Below, piece by piece: positions 54,254-63,009 of a DNA stretch of 64,000 nucleotides. The stretch is from the NCBI RefSeq assembly GCF_028471945.1, contig NZ_CP110128.1, positions 422,501 through 486,500 of the forward strand. Reading direction: 5' to 3'. The notes beneath the pieces are model-generated. The model saw only the letters and a program-made list of their open reading frames with translations. It was not told the DNA's origin and did not search any database. Position numbers and translations under genes: made by a program. This stretch comes from Pseudomonas sp. WJP1. Its GTDB lineage: Bacteria; Pseudomonadota; Gammaproteobacteria; Pseudomonadales; Pseudomonadaceae. Every line of letters begins with the position of its first letter. Within the stretch, counting starts at the first letter, position 1.

Positions 54254-57193
54254 ATGAGCCTGCCTACGCTTGCCGACCTGCCTGCCATCCTGTTGCCGTT
54301 GGTCACCCGCGCCGAGCAGTCGTTCCGTGCTGCCGTCAGCGCGCTGGACGATGACCACGGGCTGTCCACCTGGACCGCTGAACGCTGGGCGCAATTTGCC
54401 CGCGTCAGCGCGGCGAGCGACTTTGTCATCGAGCAAAGTGTGCGTGACCCACTGCTGTTGCTGGCGCTGGTGCAGTCCGGCGAACTCGACCGCAGCCTCG
54501 CCCCCGGGGAGATGCGCGCGCAAATTGCCGCCAGCGTGGATGCCGCGGAAACAGACGATCAACTCGCTCGTGCCTTGCGCCGTCAGCGCGCGCGCCACCA
54601 GGTGCGGATCATCTGGCGCGACCTGACGCGCCAGGCCGATCTGGTGCAGACCTGTCGCGACCTCTCGGACATGGCCGATGCCAGCATCGACCTGGCCTAT
54701 CAGTGGCTGTACACCCGGCATTGCCAGCAGTTCGGCGTGCCCACCGGCCGGCGCAGCGGCGAGCCGCAGCAGATGGTCGTCCTCGGCATGGGCAAGCTGG
54801 GTGCAGTGGAACTCAATCTGTCATCGGACATCGACCTGATCTTTGCCTACCCCGAAGGCGGCGAAACCGTCGGGGTCAAGCGCCCGCTGGACAACCAGGA
54901 ATTTTTCATTCGTCTCGGCCAGCGCCTGATCAAGGCCCTGGACCCGATGACCGTCGACGGTTTCGTGTTTCGCGTCGACATGCGCCTGCGCCCTTACGGC
55001 TCGTCGGGTGCGCTGGTGTTGAGTTTCAATGCGCTGGAGCAGTACTACCAGGACCAGGGTCGCGACTGGGAGCGCTACGCGATGATCAAGTCACGCGTGG
55101 TGGCGGGGGACCAAGTGGCCGGTGCGCAACTGCAAGACATGCTGCGACCCTTCGTTTACCGGCGCTATCTGGATTTTTCCGCCATCGAAGCGCTGCGCAC
55201 CATGAAGCAACTGATCCAGCAGGAAGTGCGGCGCAAGGGCATGGCCGACAACATCAAGCTTGGCTCCGGCGGTATCCGTGAGGTGGAGTTTATCGCCCAG
55301 GCCTTCCAGCTGATTCACGGCGGTCGCGACCTGAGCCTGCAACAGCGTCCACTATTAAAAGTGCTGGGCACGCTCGAAGGGCAGGGTTATCTGCCGCCAG
55401 CGGTGATCAATGAACTGCGCGAAGGCTACGAATTCCTGCGCTACACCGAGCACGCGATCCAGGCGATTGCCGATCGCCAGACGCAAATGCTGCCCGACGG
55501 CGCTCAGGATCAGGCGCGTATTGCCTTCATGCTGGGCTTTGCCGATTGGCCAGCGTTTCATGAGCGCCTGATGTACTGGCGCGGCCGCGTGGCCTGGCAC
55601 TTCGCTCAGGTGATCGCTGATCCTGACGAGGACCAGGGCGCCGAAAGCGAAGTGGTGGTCGGTGGTGAATGGCTGCCGCTGTGGGAAGAGGCTCAGGATG
55701 AAGAAGCGGCCTGCCGACAGTTGCAGGAAGGCGGTTTCGCCGATGCCACCAAGGCACTGAAAGCCTTGGCCAGCCTGCGCGGTAGCCCGCAGTTGCGCGC
55801 CATGCAGCGCTTGGGTCGCGAGCGTCTTGATGCCTTTATTCCGCGCTTGCTGGCTCAGGCCGTAGAGCATGCGAATCCCGATCTGGTGCTGGAGCGGGTA
55901 TTGCCACTGGTTGAAGCCGTGGCGCGGCGATCTGCCTATCTGGTGCTGCTGACCGAAAACCCCGGTGCCTTGCGACGTTTGCTGACTTTGTGCGCGGCCA
56001 GTCCCTGGATTGCCGAACAGATCACCCGCTTTCCGTTGCTGCTCGATGAGTTGCTCAACGAGGGCCGGCTGTTCAAGCCGCCGTTGGCACCGGAGCTGGC
56101 CGCCGAGTTGCGCGAACGCCTGACCCGGATTCCCGAGGACGACCTCGAGCAGCAAATGGAAGCCTTGCGTCATTTCAAACTGGCGCACCGCTTGCGGGTC
56201 GCCGCTTCGGAAATCGCCGGCAGCCTGCCGCTGATGAAAGTCAGCGATTACCTGACCTGGCTCGCCGAAGCGATTGTGGAACAAGTGCTGGCCCTGGCCT
56301 GGCGGCAAACGGTCGCCAAGTACGGCACGCCGCTGCGCACCGACGGCACCTTGTGCGACCCCGGCTTCATCATTGTCGGTTATGGGAAAGTCGGTGGCCT
56401 GGAATTGGGGCATGGTTCGGATCTGGACCTGGTGTTCATCCATGATGGCGATCCACAGGCGGAAACCGACGGGCCGAAGTCGATCGACGGCGCGCAGTTT
56501 TTCACCCGGCTGGGGCAGCGGATCATTCACTTGCTCACGGCGCAGACCAACTCCGGCCAGCTCTATGAAGTCGACATGCGCCTGCGCCCGTCCGGTGCCG
56601 CCGGGTTGCTGGTGAGTTCGCTGGGGGCCTTTGCCCGTTATCAGGAAAATGAGGCCTGGACCTGGGAACATCAGGCGCTGGTCAGGGCACGGGTGTTGGT
56701 CGGCAGCGAGGATGTCGGCCGGGCGTTCGAGCAGGTTCGCGCGGCGATCCTGGGCAAGGCGCGCGACCTGCCGACCCTGCGCCAGGAGGTCAGCGAGATG
56801 CGCGCCAAGATGCGCGACAACCTGGGCAGCAAGAGTACGGCGGCCGGCACCGGGGCAAATGCCTTCGAAGCCACGGCGCCCTTCGACCTCAAGCAGGACG
56901 CCGGAGGTATCGTCGATATTGAATTTATGGTGCAATACGCGGCTCTGGCCTGGTCCGAAACACATCCGCCACTGCTGCGCTGGACGGACAACATCCGCAT
57001 TCTGGAAGAGCTGGAGAAAGCGGGGTTGATGCCCGTTGAGGACGCCAGCCTGTTGCGTGAAGCCTATAAAGCTTACCGCTCCGCCGCCCACCGGCAGGCT
57101 TTGCAGAAGAATGCCGGGGTGATACCGGGAGATCAGTTCGCGGACGAACGGCGACAGGTCATGCGGATCTGGCGTGAGTTGGGGCTAACCTGA
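54254..57193 (+). CDS. glnE: Bifunctional glutamine synthetase adenylyltransferase/adenylyl-removing enzyme
   Basis: A 979-residue GlnE with the duplicated nucleotidyltransferase layout. The N-terminal adenylyl-removing half has VVLGMGKLGAVELNLSSDIDLIFAYPEGG, and the C-terminal adenylylating half has IVGYGKVGGLELGHGSDLDLVFIHDGD, each with its metal-binding Asp pair. A central PII-binding region and a C-terminal helical domain (DAGGIVDIEFMVQYAALAW) are intact. It tunes glutamine synthetase to the nitrogen supply. In P. aeruginosa ilvE follows, but here only repeats do. It is divergent from aceE. Confidence 0.96.
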   Translation: MSLPTLADLPAILLPLVTRAEQSFRAAVSALDDDHGLSTWTAERWAQFARVSAASDFVIEQSVRDPLLLLALVQSGELDRSLAPGEMRAQIAASVDAAETDDQLARALRRQRARHQVRIIWRDLTRQADLVQTCRDLSDMADASIDLAYQWLYTRHCQQFGVPTGRRSGEPQQMVVLGMGKLGAVELNLSSDIDLIFAYPEGGETVGVKRPLDNQEFFIRLGQRLIKALDPMTVDGFVFRVDMRLRPYGSSGALVLSFNALEQYYQDQGRDWERYAMIKSRVVAGDQVAGAQLQDMLRPFVYRRYLDFSAIEALRTMKQLIQQEVRRKGMADNIKLGSGGIREVEFIAQAFQLIHGGRDLSLQQRPLLKVLGTLEGQGYLPPAVINELREGYEFLRYTEHAIQAIADRQTQMLPDGAQDQARIAFMLGFADWPAFHERLMYWRGRVAWHFAQVIADPDEDQGAESEVVVGGEWLPLWEEAQDEEAACRQLQEGGFADATKALKALASLRGSPQLRAMQRLGRERLDAFIPRLLAQAVEHANPDLVLERVLPLVEAVARRSAYLVLLTENPGALRRLLTLCAASPWIAEQITRFPLLLDELLNEGRLFKPPLAPELAAELRERLTRIPEDDLEQQMEALRHFKLAHRLRVAASEIAGSLPLMKVSDYLTWLAEAIVEQVLALAWRQTVAKYGTPLRTDGTLCDPGFIIVGYGKVGGLELGHGSDLDLVFIHDGDPQAETDGPKSIDGAQFFTRLGQRIIHLLTAQTNSGQLYEVDMRLRPSGAAGLLVSSLGAFARYQENEAWTWEHQALVRARVLVGSEDVGRAFEQVRAAILGKARDLPTLRQEVSEMRAKMRDNLGSKSTAAGTGANAFEATAPFDLKQDAGGIVDIEFMVQYAALAWSETHPPLLRWTDNIRILEELEKAGLMPVEDASLLREAYKAYRSAAHRQALQKNAGVIPGDQFADERRQVMRIWRELGLT

Positions 57194-57224
57194 AGCGGTA
57201 TATTTGAAACACCGAATACCCAAA

Positions 57225-57313
57225 GTGGGAGCGGGCTTGCTCGCGAAAGCGGAGTGTCAGGCACCATCAATGTTGGATGTGATGGCCCCTTCGCGAGCAA
57301 GCCCGCTCCCACA
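57225..57313. repeat. REPIN between glnE and waaF
   Basis: Inverted arms GTGGGAGCGGGCTTGCTCGC and GCGAGCAAGCCCGCTCCCAC enclose about 50 bases. The core GGGCTTGCTC differs from the GAGCCTGCTC class seen at 21246 and 34230, so two REP subtypes share this genome. Confidence 0.93.
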
Positions 57314-57357
57314 ATAGATCTGCATAGTTTTGCAGATTGAAGTACACCAAGACCCAA

Positions 57358-57445
57358 TGTAGGAGCGAGCCTGCTCGCGATAGCGGAGTGACAGTCGACA
57401 GTAATGTTGAAGGTAATGACCCATCGCAAGCATGCATGCCCCTGC
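57358..57445. repeat. Second REPIN, right arm degenerate
   Basis: TGTAGGAGCGAGCCTGCTCG at 57358 is a full REP. The sequence near 57421-57445 (CCATCGCAAGCATGCATGCC CCTGCA) is recognisable as its decayed inverted partner. It ends some 55 bases before waaF and may affect transcription into the LPS operon. Confidence 0.75.
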
Positions 57446-57500
57446 AGAAATTCTCGAGGCGGGGAGGCATAAGCCTCCCCGGTTCGTTTATGGAAATCAC

Positions 57501-58535
57501 ATGAAAATTCTGATCGTTGGGCCCAGTTGGGTCGGTGACATGGTGATGGCGCAGACACTGTTTCAGTGTCTCAAGCAACGCCACCCGCAATGCGAAATCG
57601 ACGTGCTGGCCCCCGAGTGGAGCCGGCCGATTCTTGAGCGCATGCCCGAAGTTCGCCAGGCCTTGAGCTTCCCGCTCGGCCACGGTGCGCTGGAGCTGGC
57701 GACGCGTCGGCGTATCGGCAAATCCCTGGCCGGCCAGTACGACCAGGCGATCCTGTTGCCCAATTCCCTGAAGTCGGCCCTGGTGCCGTTCTTTGCCGGC
57801 ATTCCCAAACGCACCGGTTGGCGTGGTGAGTTCCGCTACGGCCTGCTCAACGACGTGCGCACGCTGGATAAAGAACGTTACCCGTTGATGATCGAGCGTT
57901 TCATGGCCCTGGCCTACGAGCCTGGCGTTGAACTGCCCACGCCTTACCCGCGCCCGAGCCTGCGGATCGACCCGGTGACTCGCGAGGCAGCCTTGGCCAA
58001 GTTTGGCCTGGCCCTCGATCGCCCGGTGTTGGCCCTGTGCCCCGGTGCCGAGTTCGGTGAGTCCAAGCGCTGGCCGTCCGAGCATTACGCCAAGGTGGCC
58101 GAAACGAAGATTCGCGAGGGCTGGCAGGTCTGGCTGTTCGGTTCGAAAAATGATCACGCCGTGGGTGAAGACATCCGTTCGCGGCTGATTCCCGGCTTGC
58201 GTGAAGAGTCGGTGAACCTCAGTGGCGGCACCTCGTTGGCCGAGGCCATCGATTTGCTGTCCTGCGCCGATTCTGTGGTGTCCAACGACTCCGGCCTGAT
58301 GCACGTCGCCGCCGCGCTGAACCGTCCGCTGGTGGCAGTCTACGGCTCGACGTCGCCGGGCTTCACGCCACCCTTGGCCGAACATGTCGAGATCGTACGC
58401 CTGGGCATCGAATGCAGCCCATGCTTCGACCGCACATGCCGTTTCGGCCATTACAACTGCCTGCGCCAGCTGATGCCGCAGGCGGTGAACGATGCCTTGC
58501 AGCGTTTGCAGGGCACTGTGGTCGAGGTCAAATAG
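57501..58535 (+). CDS. waaF: ADP-heptose:LPS heptosyltransferase II (WaaF)
   Basis: A 344-residue GT9 glycosyltransferase. It opens MKILIVGPSWVGDMVMAQTL and has the ADP-heptose-binding part LALCPGAEFGESKRWPSEHYAKVA plus LLSCADSVVSNDSGLMHVAAALN. It adds the second heptose to the LPS inner core. ATG 57501 gives the family's exact N-terminus; upstream codons run through the region next to the degenerate REP. It is the first gene of the core operon waaF-waaC-waaG-waaP-wapP-wapQ, with waaC starting 1 base after its stop. Confidence 0.95.
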   Translation: MKILIVGPSWVGDMVMAQTLFQCLKQRHPQCEIDVLAPEWSRPILERMPEVRQALSFPLGHGALELATRRRIGKSLAGQYDQAILLPNSLKSALVPFFAGIPKRTGWRGEFRYGLLNDVRTLDKERYPLMIERFMALAYEPGVELPTPYPRPSLRIDPVTREAALAKFGLALDRPVLALCPGAEFGESKRWPSEHYAKVAETKIREGWQVWLFGSKNDHAVGEDIRSRLIPGLREESVNLSGGTSLAEAIDLLSCADSVVSNDSGLMHVAAALNRPLVAVYGSTSPGFTPPLAEHVEIVRLGIECSPCFDRTCRFGHYNCLRQLMPQAVNDALQRLQGTVVEVK

Positions 58536-58536
58536 T

Positions 58537-59598
58537 TTGCGCGTACTGCTGATCAAGACTTCATCGCTGGGCGACGTGATTCATGCGCTGCCGGCGCTGA
58601 CCGACGCCTCGCGGGCCATCCCCGGCATCACGTTCGACTGGGTGGTGGAAGAAGGCTTCGCCGAAATTCCGACCTGGCACCCGGCGGTGGGCAAGGTGAT
58701 TCCGGTGGCGATTCGTCGCTGGCGCAAGAACCTCTGGCAGACCATCAAGAGTGGCGAGTGGAAGCGCTTCAAGCAAAGCCTTCGTGCCACGAAATACGAT
58801 CTGGTCATCGATGCCCAGGGCCTGCTCAAAAGCGCTCTGCTGACCCGGTATGTGAAAGCCCCGGTGGCCGGACTCGATAAAAGTTCGGCGCGCGAGCCCA
58901 TCGCTGCGCGTTTCTATAATCGGCGCCTGGCGGTTGCCCGCGGCCAGCATGCGGTAGAGCGAGTGCGTCAGCTGTTCGCCATCGCCCTGGGTTACGACTT
59001 GCCCAAGGGCCTGGGCGACTACGGCCTGAGCGTCGAACGCCTGGTGGAACTGCCGCGCAAGAATCCGTACGTGGTGTTCCTGCATGGCACCACCTGGGAC
59101 ACCAAGCACTGGCCCGAAGCCTACTGGCGCGAGCTGACCGAACGGGTCGGTTATCTCGGGGTGGGCGTCAAACTGCCGTGGGGCAACGCGGCAGAGAAAG
59201 CCCGTGCCGAGCGCATCGCTGCCGGCTTCAAGCACGCCGAGGTATTGCCCAAGCTGAATCTGGCCGGGGTTGGCAAGGTGCTGGCCGGCGCCCAAGCCTG
59301 CGTGGCGGTGGACACCGGTCTCGGTCATCTGGCCGCAGCCCTTGATGTGCCGACGCTATCACTGTTCGGCCCGACCAATCCGGGCCTGACCGGGGCCTAC
59401 GGCAAGTCACAGATTCACCTGGCCAGCGATTTCCCCTGCGCGCCGTGCCTGCAAAAGAAATGCACTTATCAACCGACGGCCGAAGATGCCAGTCGGTTTG
59501 ACCTGAAACGCGAGTGGCCATTGTGCTTCACGCGTCTGAATCCCGAGCGTGTCGCGAGCCGACTGAGCACGTTATTACTGGCTGAGGAGCTGCGCTGA
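58537..59598 (+). CDS. waaC: LPS heptosyltransferase I (WaaC), TTG start
   Basis: A 353-residue GT9 enzyme starting LRVLLIKTSSLGDVIHALPAL, where the family has MRVLLIKTSSLGDVIH. The start is therefore TTG at 58537, with GAGG nine bases upstream inside the waaF end; no ATG fits. Active-site parts VVFLHGTTWDTKHWPEAYW and AQACVAVDTGLGHLAAALDVP are present. It transfers the first heptose to Kdo. The stop overlaps the waaG ATG by one base. Confidence 0.94.
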   Translation: MRVLLIKTSSLGDVIHALPALTDASRAIPGITFDWVVEEGFAEIPTWHPAVGKVIPVAIRRWRKNLWQTIKSGEWKRFKQSLRATKYDLVIDAQGLLKSALLTRYVKAPVAGLDKSSAREPIAARFYNRRLAVARGQHAVERVRQLFAIALGYDLPKGLGDYGLSVERLVELPRKNPYVVFLHGTTWDTKHWPEAYWRELTERVGYLGVGVKLPWGNAAEKARAERIAAGFKHAEVLPKLNLAGVGKVLAGAQACVAVDTGLGHLAAALDVPTLSLFGPTNPGLTGAYGKSQIHLASDFPCAPCLQKKCTYQPTAEDASRFDLKREWPLCFTRLNPERVASRLSTLLLAEELR

Positions 59599-60719
59599 TG
59601 CAATTGGCATTCGTCCTGTACAAATACTTTCCCTTTGGTGGCCTGCAGCGCGATTTCATGCGCATCGCCCTGGAGTGCCAGAAGCGCGGCCACCAGATCC
59701 GCGTCTACACGCTGATCTGGGAAGGCGAGGTGCCACCCGGTTTCGAAGTGCTGGTGGCGCCGGTCAAGGCCTTCTTCAACCATCGGCGCAATGAAAAGCT
59801 CAGCGAGTGGATGGAAGCCGACCTGGCCAAGCGTCCGGTGGACCGCTTGATCGGCTTCAACAAAATGCCGGGCCTGGATGTCTACTACGCCGCGGACGGC
59901 TGTTTCGAAGACAAGGCGCAGAACCTGCGCAATTCGCTGTACCGGCGCTGGGGTCGCTACCGCCATTTCGCCGAGTACGAGCGCGCGGTGTTTGCCAAGG
60001 ACGCCAAGACTGAAGTGCTGATGATTTCCGAGGTCCAGCAACCGCTGTTCATCAAGCATTACGGCACGCCGCTGGAGCGCTTCCACCTGCTGCCGCCAGG
60101 TATTGCCCAGGATCGTCGTCGGCCGGCGGATGCGGACGAGATTCGCGCCGGGTTCCGCGCCGAATTCAATCTGAAGGACGATGACTTGCTGCTGGTGCAG
60201 ATCGGCTCCGGGTTCAAGACCAAGGGCGTGGATCGTAGCCTCAAGGCCTTGGCCGCGTTGCCCGCTGATCTGAAGAAGCGCACCCGGCTGTTTGTAATTG
60301 GCCAGGACGACCCCAAGTTATTCCAGATGCAAAGCGCCACGCTGGGGCTTGGTGACAACGTGACGTTCCTCAAGGGTCGCAGCGATATTCCGCGTTTCCT
60401 GTTGGGCGCCGATCTGTTGATCCACCCGGCCTACAACGAAAACACCGGTACCGTGCTGCTCGAAGCGCTGGTGGCCGGGTTGCCGGTGCTGGTGAGTGCG
60501 GTATGCGGATACGCCCATTACATCGCCGAGGCCGATGCCGGCCTGGTGCTGGACGAGCCGTTCGATCAAGCCCAACTGACCCAGTACCTGACCGGTATGT
60601 TGAATGACGCTCAAGCAAGGGCGGCCTGGAGTCGCAACGGTGTGGCCTTCGCCGAGACGGCCGACCTCTACAGCATGCCGCAACACGCGGCCGATGTGAT
60701 TCTGGCGGAGCACGCTTAA
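59598..60719 (+). CDS. waaG: UDP-glucose:(heptosyl) LPS alpha-1,3-glucosyltransferase (WaaG)
   Basis: A 373-residue GT4 retaining glycosyltransferase of normal WaaG length. Family features are YKYFPFGGLQRDFMRIALEC at the N-terminus, LLVQIGSGFKTKGVDRSLKALA, and the donor-binding HPAYNENTGTVLLEALVAGLPVLVS with the EX7E-like arrangement. It adds the first outer-core hexose to heptose II. The start codon overlaps the waaC stop, and waaP follows with no gap, so the group is one operon. Confidence 0.95.
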   Translation: MQLAFVLYKYFPFGGLQRDFMRIALECQKRGHQIRVYTLIWEGEVPPGFEVLVAPVKAFFNHRRNEKLSEWMEADLAKRPVDRLIGFNKMPGLDVYYAADGCFEDKAQNLRNSLYRRWGRYRHFAEYERAVFAKDAKTEVLMISEVQQPLFIKHYGTPLERFHLLPPGIAQDRRRPADADEIRAGFRAEFNLKDDDLLLVQIGSGFKTKGVDRSLKALAALPADLKKRTRLFVIGQDDPKLFQMQSATLGLGDNVTFLKGRSDIPRFLLGADLLIHPAYNENTGTVLLEALVAGLPVLVSAVCGYAHYIAEADAGLVLDEPFDQAQLTQYLTGMLNDAQARAAWSRNGVAFAETADLYSMPQHAADVILAEHA

Positions 60720-61526
60720 ATGAAGTTGATGCTGGCTGAACCGTTCAAGAGCCTCTGGGCCGGACGCGACCCGTTCGCCGAAGTCGAGGACTTGCAGGGT
60801 GAAGTGTACCGTGAGCTCGAAGCTCGCCGAACCCTGCGTACCGAGGTGAACGGCAACGGTTTTTTCGTGAAGATCCACCGTGGCATCGGCTGGGGCGAGA
60901 TCTTCAAGAACCTGCTCACCGCCAAGCTGCCGGTCCTGGGGGCCGGCCAGGAGTGGAAGGCCATACAACGCCTGCAGGAAGTCGGCGTACCGACCATGAC
61001 CGCCGTCGCTTATGGCGAGAAGGGCAGCAATCCGGCGGACCAGCATTCGTTCATCGTCACTGAAGAGCTGGCACCGACGGTCAGCCTCGAAGATTACAGC
61101 ATCAACTGGATCAAGCAGCCGCCCGAGCCCAGGCTCAAGCGTGCACTGATTGCTGAAGTGGCGCGCATGACCGGCATGATGCACCGTGCCGGGGTCAACC
61201 ATCGTGACTGTTACATCTGCCACTTCCTGCTGCACACCGACAAGCCGGTGACCGCGGACGATTTCAAACTCTCGGTGATCGACCTGCACCGCGCCCAGAC
61301 CCGTCCGACGATCACCGCGCGCTGGCGCAACAAGGATCTGGCGGCGCTGTATTTTTCCGCCCTGGATATCGGCCTGACCCGGCGCGACAAGCTGCGTTTC
61401 CTCAAAGGCTATTTCCAGCAGCCGCTGCGACAGGTCCTGAGCGAAGAAGCCGGGCTGTTGAGTTGGCTCGAAGGCAAGGCCAACAAGCTTTACGAGCGTA
61501 AACAGCGATACGGAGACGCGCTCTGA
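60720..61526 (+). CDS. waaP: LPS core heptose(I) kinase (WaaP/RfaP)
   Basis: A 268-residue eukaryotic-like kinase. The ATP-anchoring lysine is in GFFVKIHRGIGWGEIFKNLL; the catalytic loop is HRAGVNHRDCYICHFLL and the magnesium-binding DFKLSVIDLHRAQ follows. It phosphorylates heptose I of the inner core, a step that is essential for outer-membrane integrity in pseudomonads. It starts directly after the waaG stop and overlaps wapP by one base. Confidence 0.95.
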   Translation: MKLMLAEPFKSLWAGRDPFAEVEDLQGEVYRELEARRTLRTEVNGNGFFVKIHRGIGWGEIFKNLLTAKLPVLGAGQEWKAIQRLQEVGVPTMTAVAYGEKGSNPADQHSFIVTEELAPTVSLEDYSINWIKQPPEPRLKRALIAEVARMTGMMHRAGVNHRDCYICHFLLHTDKPVTADDFKLSVIDLHRAQTRPTITARWRNKDLAALYFSALDIGLTRRDKLRFLKGYFQQPLRQVLSEEAGLLSWLEGKANKLYERKQRYGDAL

Positions 61527-62260
61527 TGGCGGGTTGGACACTGGAGCCTGCTTACAGCGATCTGGTAGGAGACTTCGGCAGCCTCGATGCCGTGTTTGCG
61601 CTGCAAGGCGAGCGCCTGACCCACGATCCGTTGTCGGAGGTCATTCGCGTCCAGCGCAATGGCGTCAACTATTACGTCAAGCGCTACGTGGGGGCAGGCA
61701 AAGGCTTGCGCCGCTACCTGGGCAAGCCGCGCGTGAAAATGGAGTGGCAGAACCTCAAGCGCTTCGCCAAATGGGGCATCCCTACCGCGGAGATCGTGGC
61801 CTGGGGCCTGGAGCGTCGTGGCGTGGCCTATGATCGTGGGGCGATGATCACTCGTGAATTGCCACATACAGAAGATTTGTCTGCACTGGCCGAGCGACAC
61901 GATGCGAAACTGGCGGACCGCGCCTGGGTCGACTGCATCAGCCGGCAACTGGCCAGTTACACTCGCACGATGCACGAGCACCGCTTTACCCATAATGATT
62001 TGAAGTGGCGCAACCTGCTGGTCGACGATCAGGCCCGGCTGTTCCTGATCGACTGCCCCAATGGTGATTTCTGGAGCGGTTTCTGGCTCAAATACCGAAT
62101 CACCAAGGACCTGGCCTGCCTGGACAAAGTCGCCAAGTATCAACTGTCGGCTACCCAGCGCCTGCGCTTTTACCTGCAATACCGCCAATGCAGCCGGCTC
62201 AATGCCGCCGATAAAAAGCGCATCCGGCACGTGGTGAGATTTTTCGAGGGACGCGAATGA
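61526..62260 (+). CDS. wapP: LPS core kinase-like protein WapP (InaA family)
   Basis: A 244-residue InaA/RIO-like kinase. The ATP lysine is in NYYVKRYVGAG, the catalytic loop in HEHRFTHNDLKWRNLLVDD and the metal-binding Asp in LFLIDCPNGDFW. In P. aeruginosa the gene after waaP is wapP, thought to phosphorylate the core heptoses. It overlaps both neighbours (1 and 4 bases). Confidence 0.88.
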   Translation: MAGWTLEPAYSDLVGDFGSLDAVFALQGERLTHDPLSEVIRVQRNGVNYYVKRYVGAGKGLRRYLGKPRVKMEWQNLKRFAKWGIPTAEIVAWGLERRGVAYDRGAMITRELPHTEDLSALAERHDAKLADRAWVDCISRQLASYTRTMHEHRFTHNDLKWRNLLVDDQARLFLIDCPNGDFWSGFWLKYRITKDLACLDKVAKYQLSATQRLRFYLQYRQCSRLNAADKKRIRHVVRFFEGRE

Positions 62261-63009
62261 CTGATTTTCTGGCCGCTGAAGACCGTGCTCTGCTTGAGCG
62301 CCACGGGCTCGGCACTTTCGATGCGCTCTGGGCCCGGCAGCTCGATGCCGTGGACGAACCCAACACCCTGCGTGGTGGCTGGAGCAGCGTGTTCAGGCTG
62401 GATCTGGAGGGTCAGGGTTTCTACCTCAAGCGTCAGAGCAACTACCAGATGCACACCTTGCACGCGCCCTTTGGCGAGCCGAGTTTTGCCCGGGAGTTTC
62501 GTAACATCAGTCGCTACGAAAAACTCGGCATTCCGGCGCTGAAAGCGGCGTTCTTCGGTGAGCGCAAGGTCGACGGCGAAGTCCGGGCAATTCTCCTGAC
62601 TCGCGCCCTGGACGGCTGGGATGACCTGGACTCGCTGCTGCAGCGCTGGTCAGATCTCGGCGAGGCGCAACATGTCGCGATACTGCAAGCCTGCGGAAAA
62701 CTGGCGCAGCGCCTGCACGGCAAGCGTCAGGTACATGGCTGTTTTTACCCCAAGCATATTTTTCTGTGCGCCACCGGTGACGGCTACCAGGCGCAGCTGA
62801 TCGATCTGGAAAAGACCCGGCCTCTGCTGTTCGGTCAGCGCGATCGAGTCAAGGATCTGGAGCCGCTGCTGCGTCGGGCGCCGGAATGGAGCGAGGCGCA
62901 GCTGCGCATTTTGCTGGCCGCCTATCTCGATCAGCCTCAGGACAGCACGCTGATCGATAGCTGGCTGACACGCCTGACCGCGCGACGCAGCCATAAGGAG
63001 AAGCGCTGA
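62257..63009 (+). CDS. wapQ: LPS kinase-like protein WapQ (InaA family)
   Basis: A 250-residue member of the InaA lipopolysaccharide kinase family. The ATP site is FRLDLEGQGFYLKRQSNYQ, the catalytic loop VHGCFYPKHIFLC (His then Lys/His, without the usual HxD aspartate) and the metal-binding Asp AQLIDLEKTR. The catalytic Asp replaced by Tyr-Pro is notable for a kinase but typical for this subfamily as far as I recall. The position after wapP matches the gene called wapQ in P. aeruginosa. Confidence 0.8.
   Translation: MTDFLAAEDRALLERHGLGTFDALWARQLDAVDEPNTLRGGWSSVFRLDLEGQGFYLKRQSNYQMHTLHAPFGEPSFAREFRNISRYEKLGIPALKAAFFGERKVDGEVRAILLTRALDGWDDLDSLLQRWSDLGEAQHVAILQACGKLAQRLHGKRQVHGCFYPKHIFLCATGDGYQAQLIDLEKTRPLLFGQRDRVKDLEPLLRRAPEWSEAQLRILLAAYLDQPQDSTLIDSWLTRLTARRSHKEKR

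Noticed and set aside
53928..54257. 109-residue plus-strand open frame in the aceE-glnE gap
   Set aside because: It runs through the paired palindromes and the AT-rich promoter region, has no family resemblance and no ribosome site.
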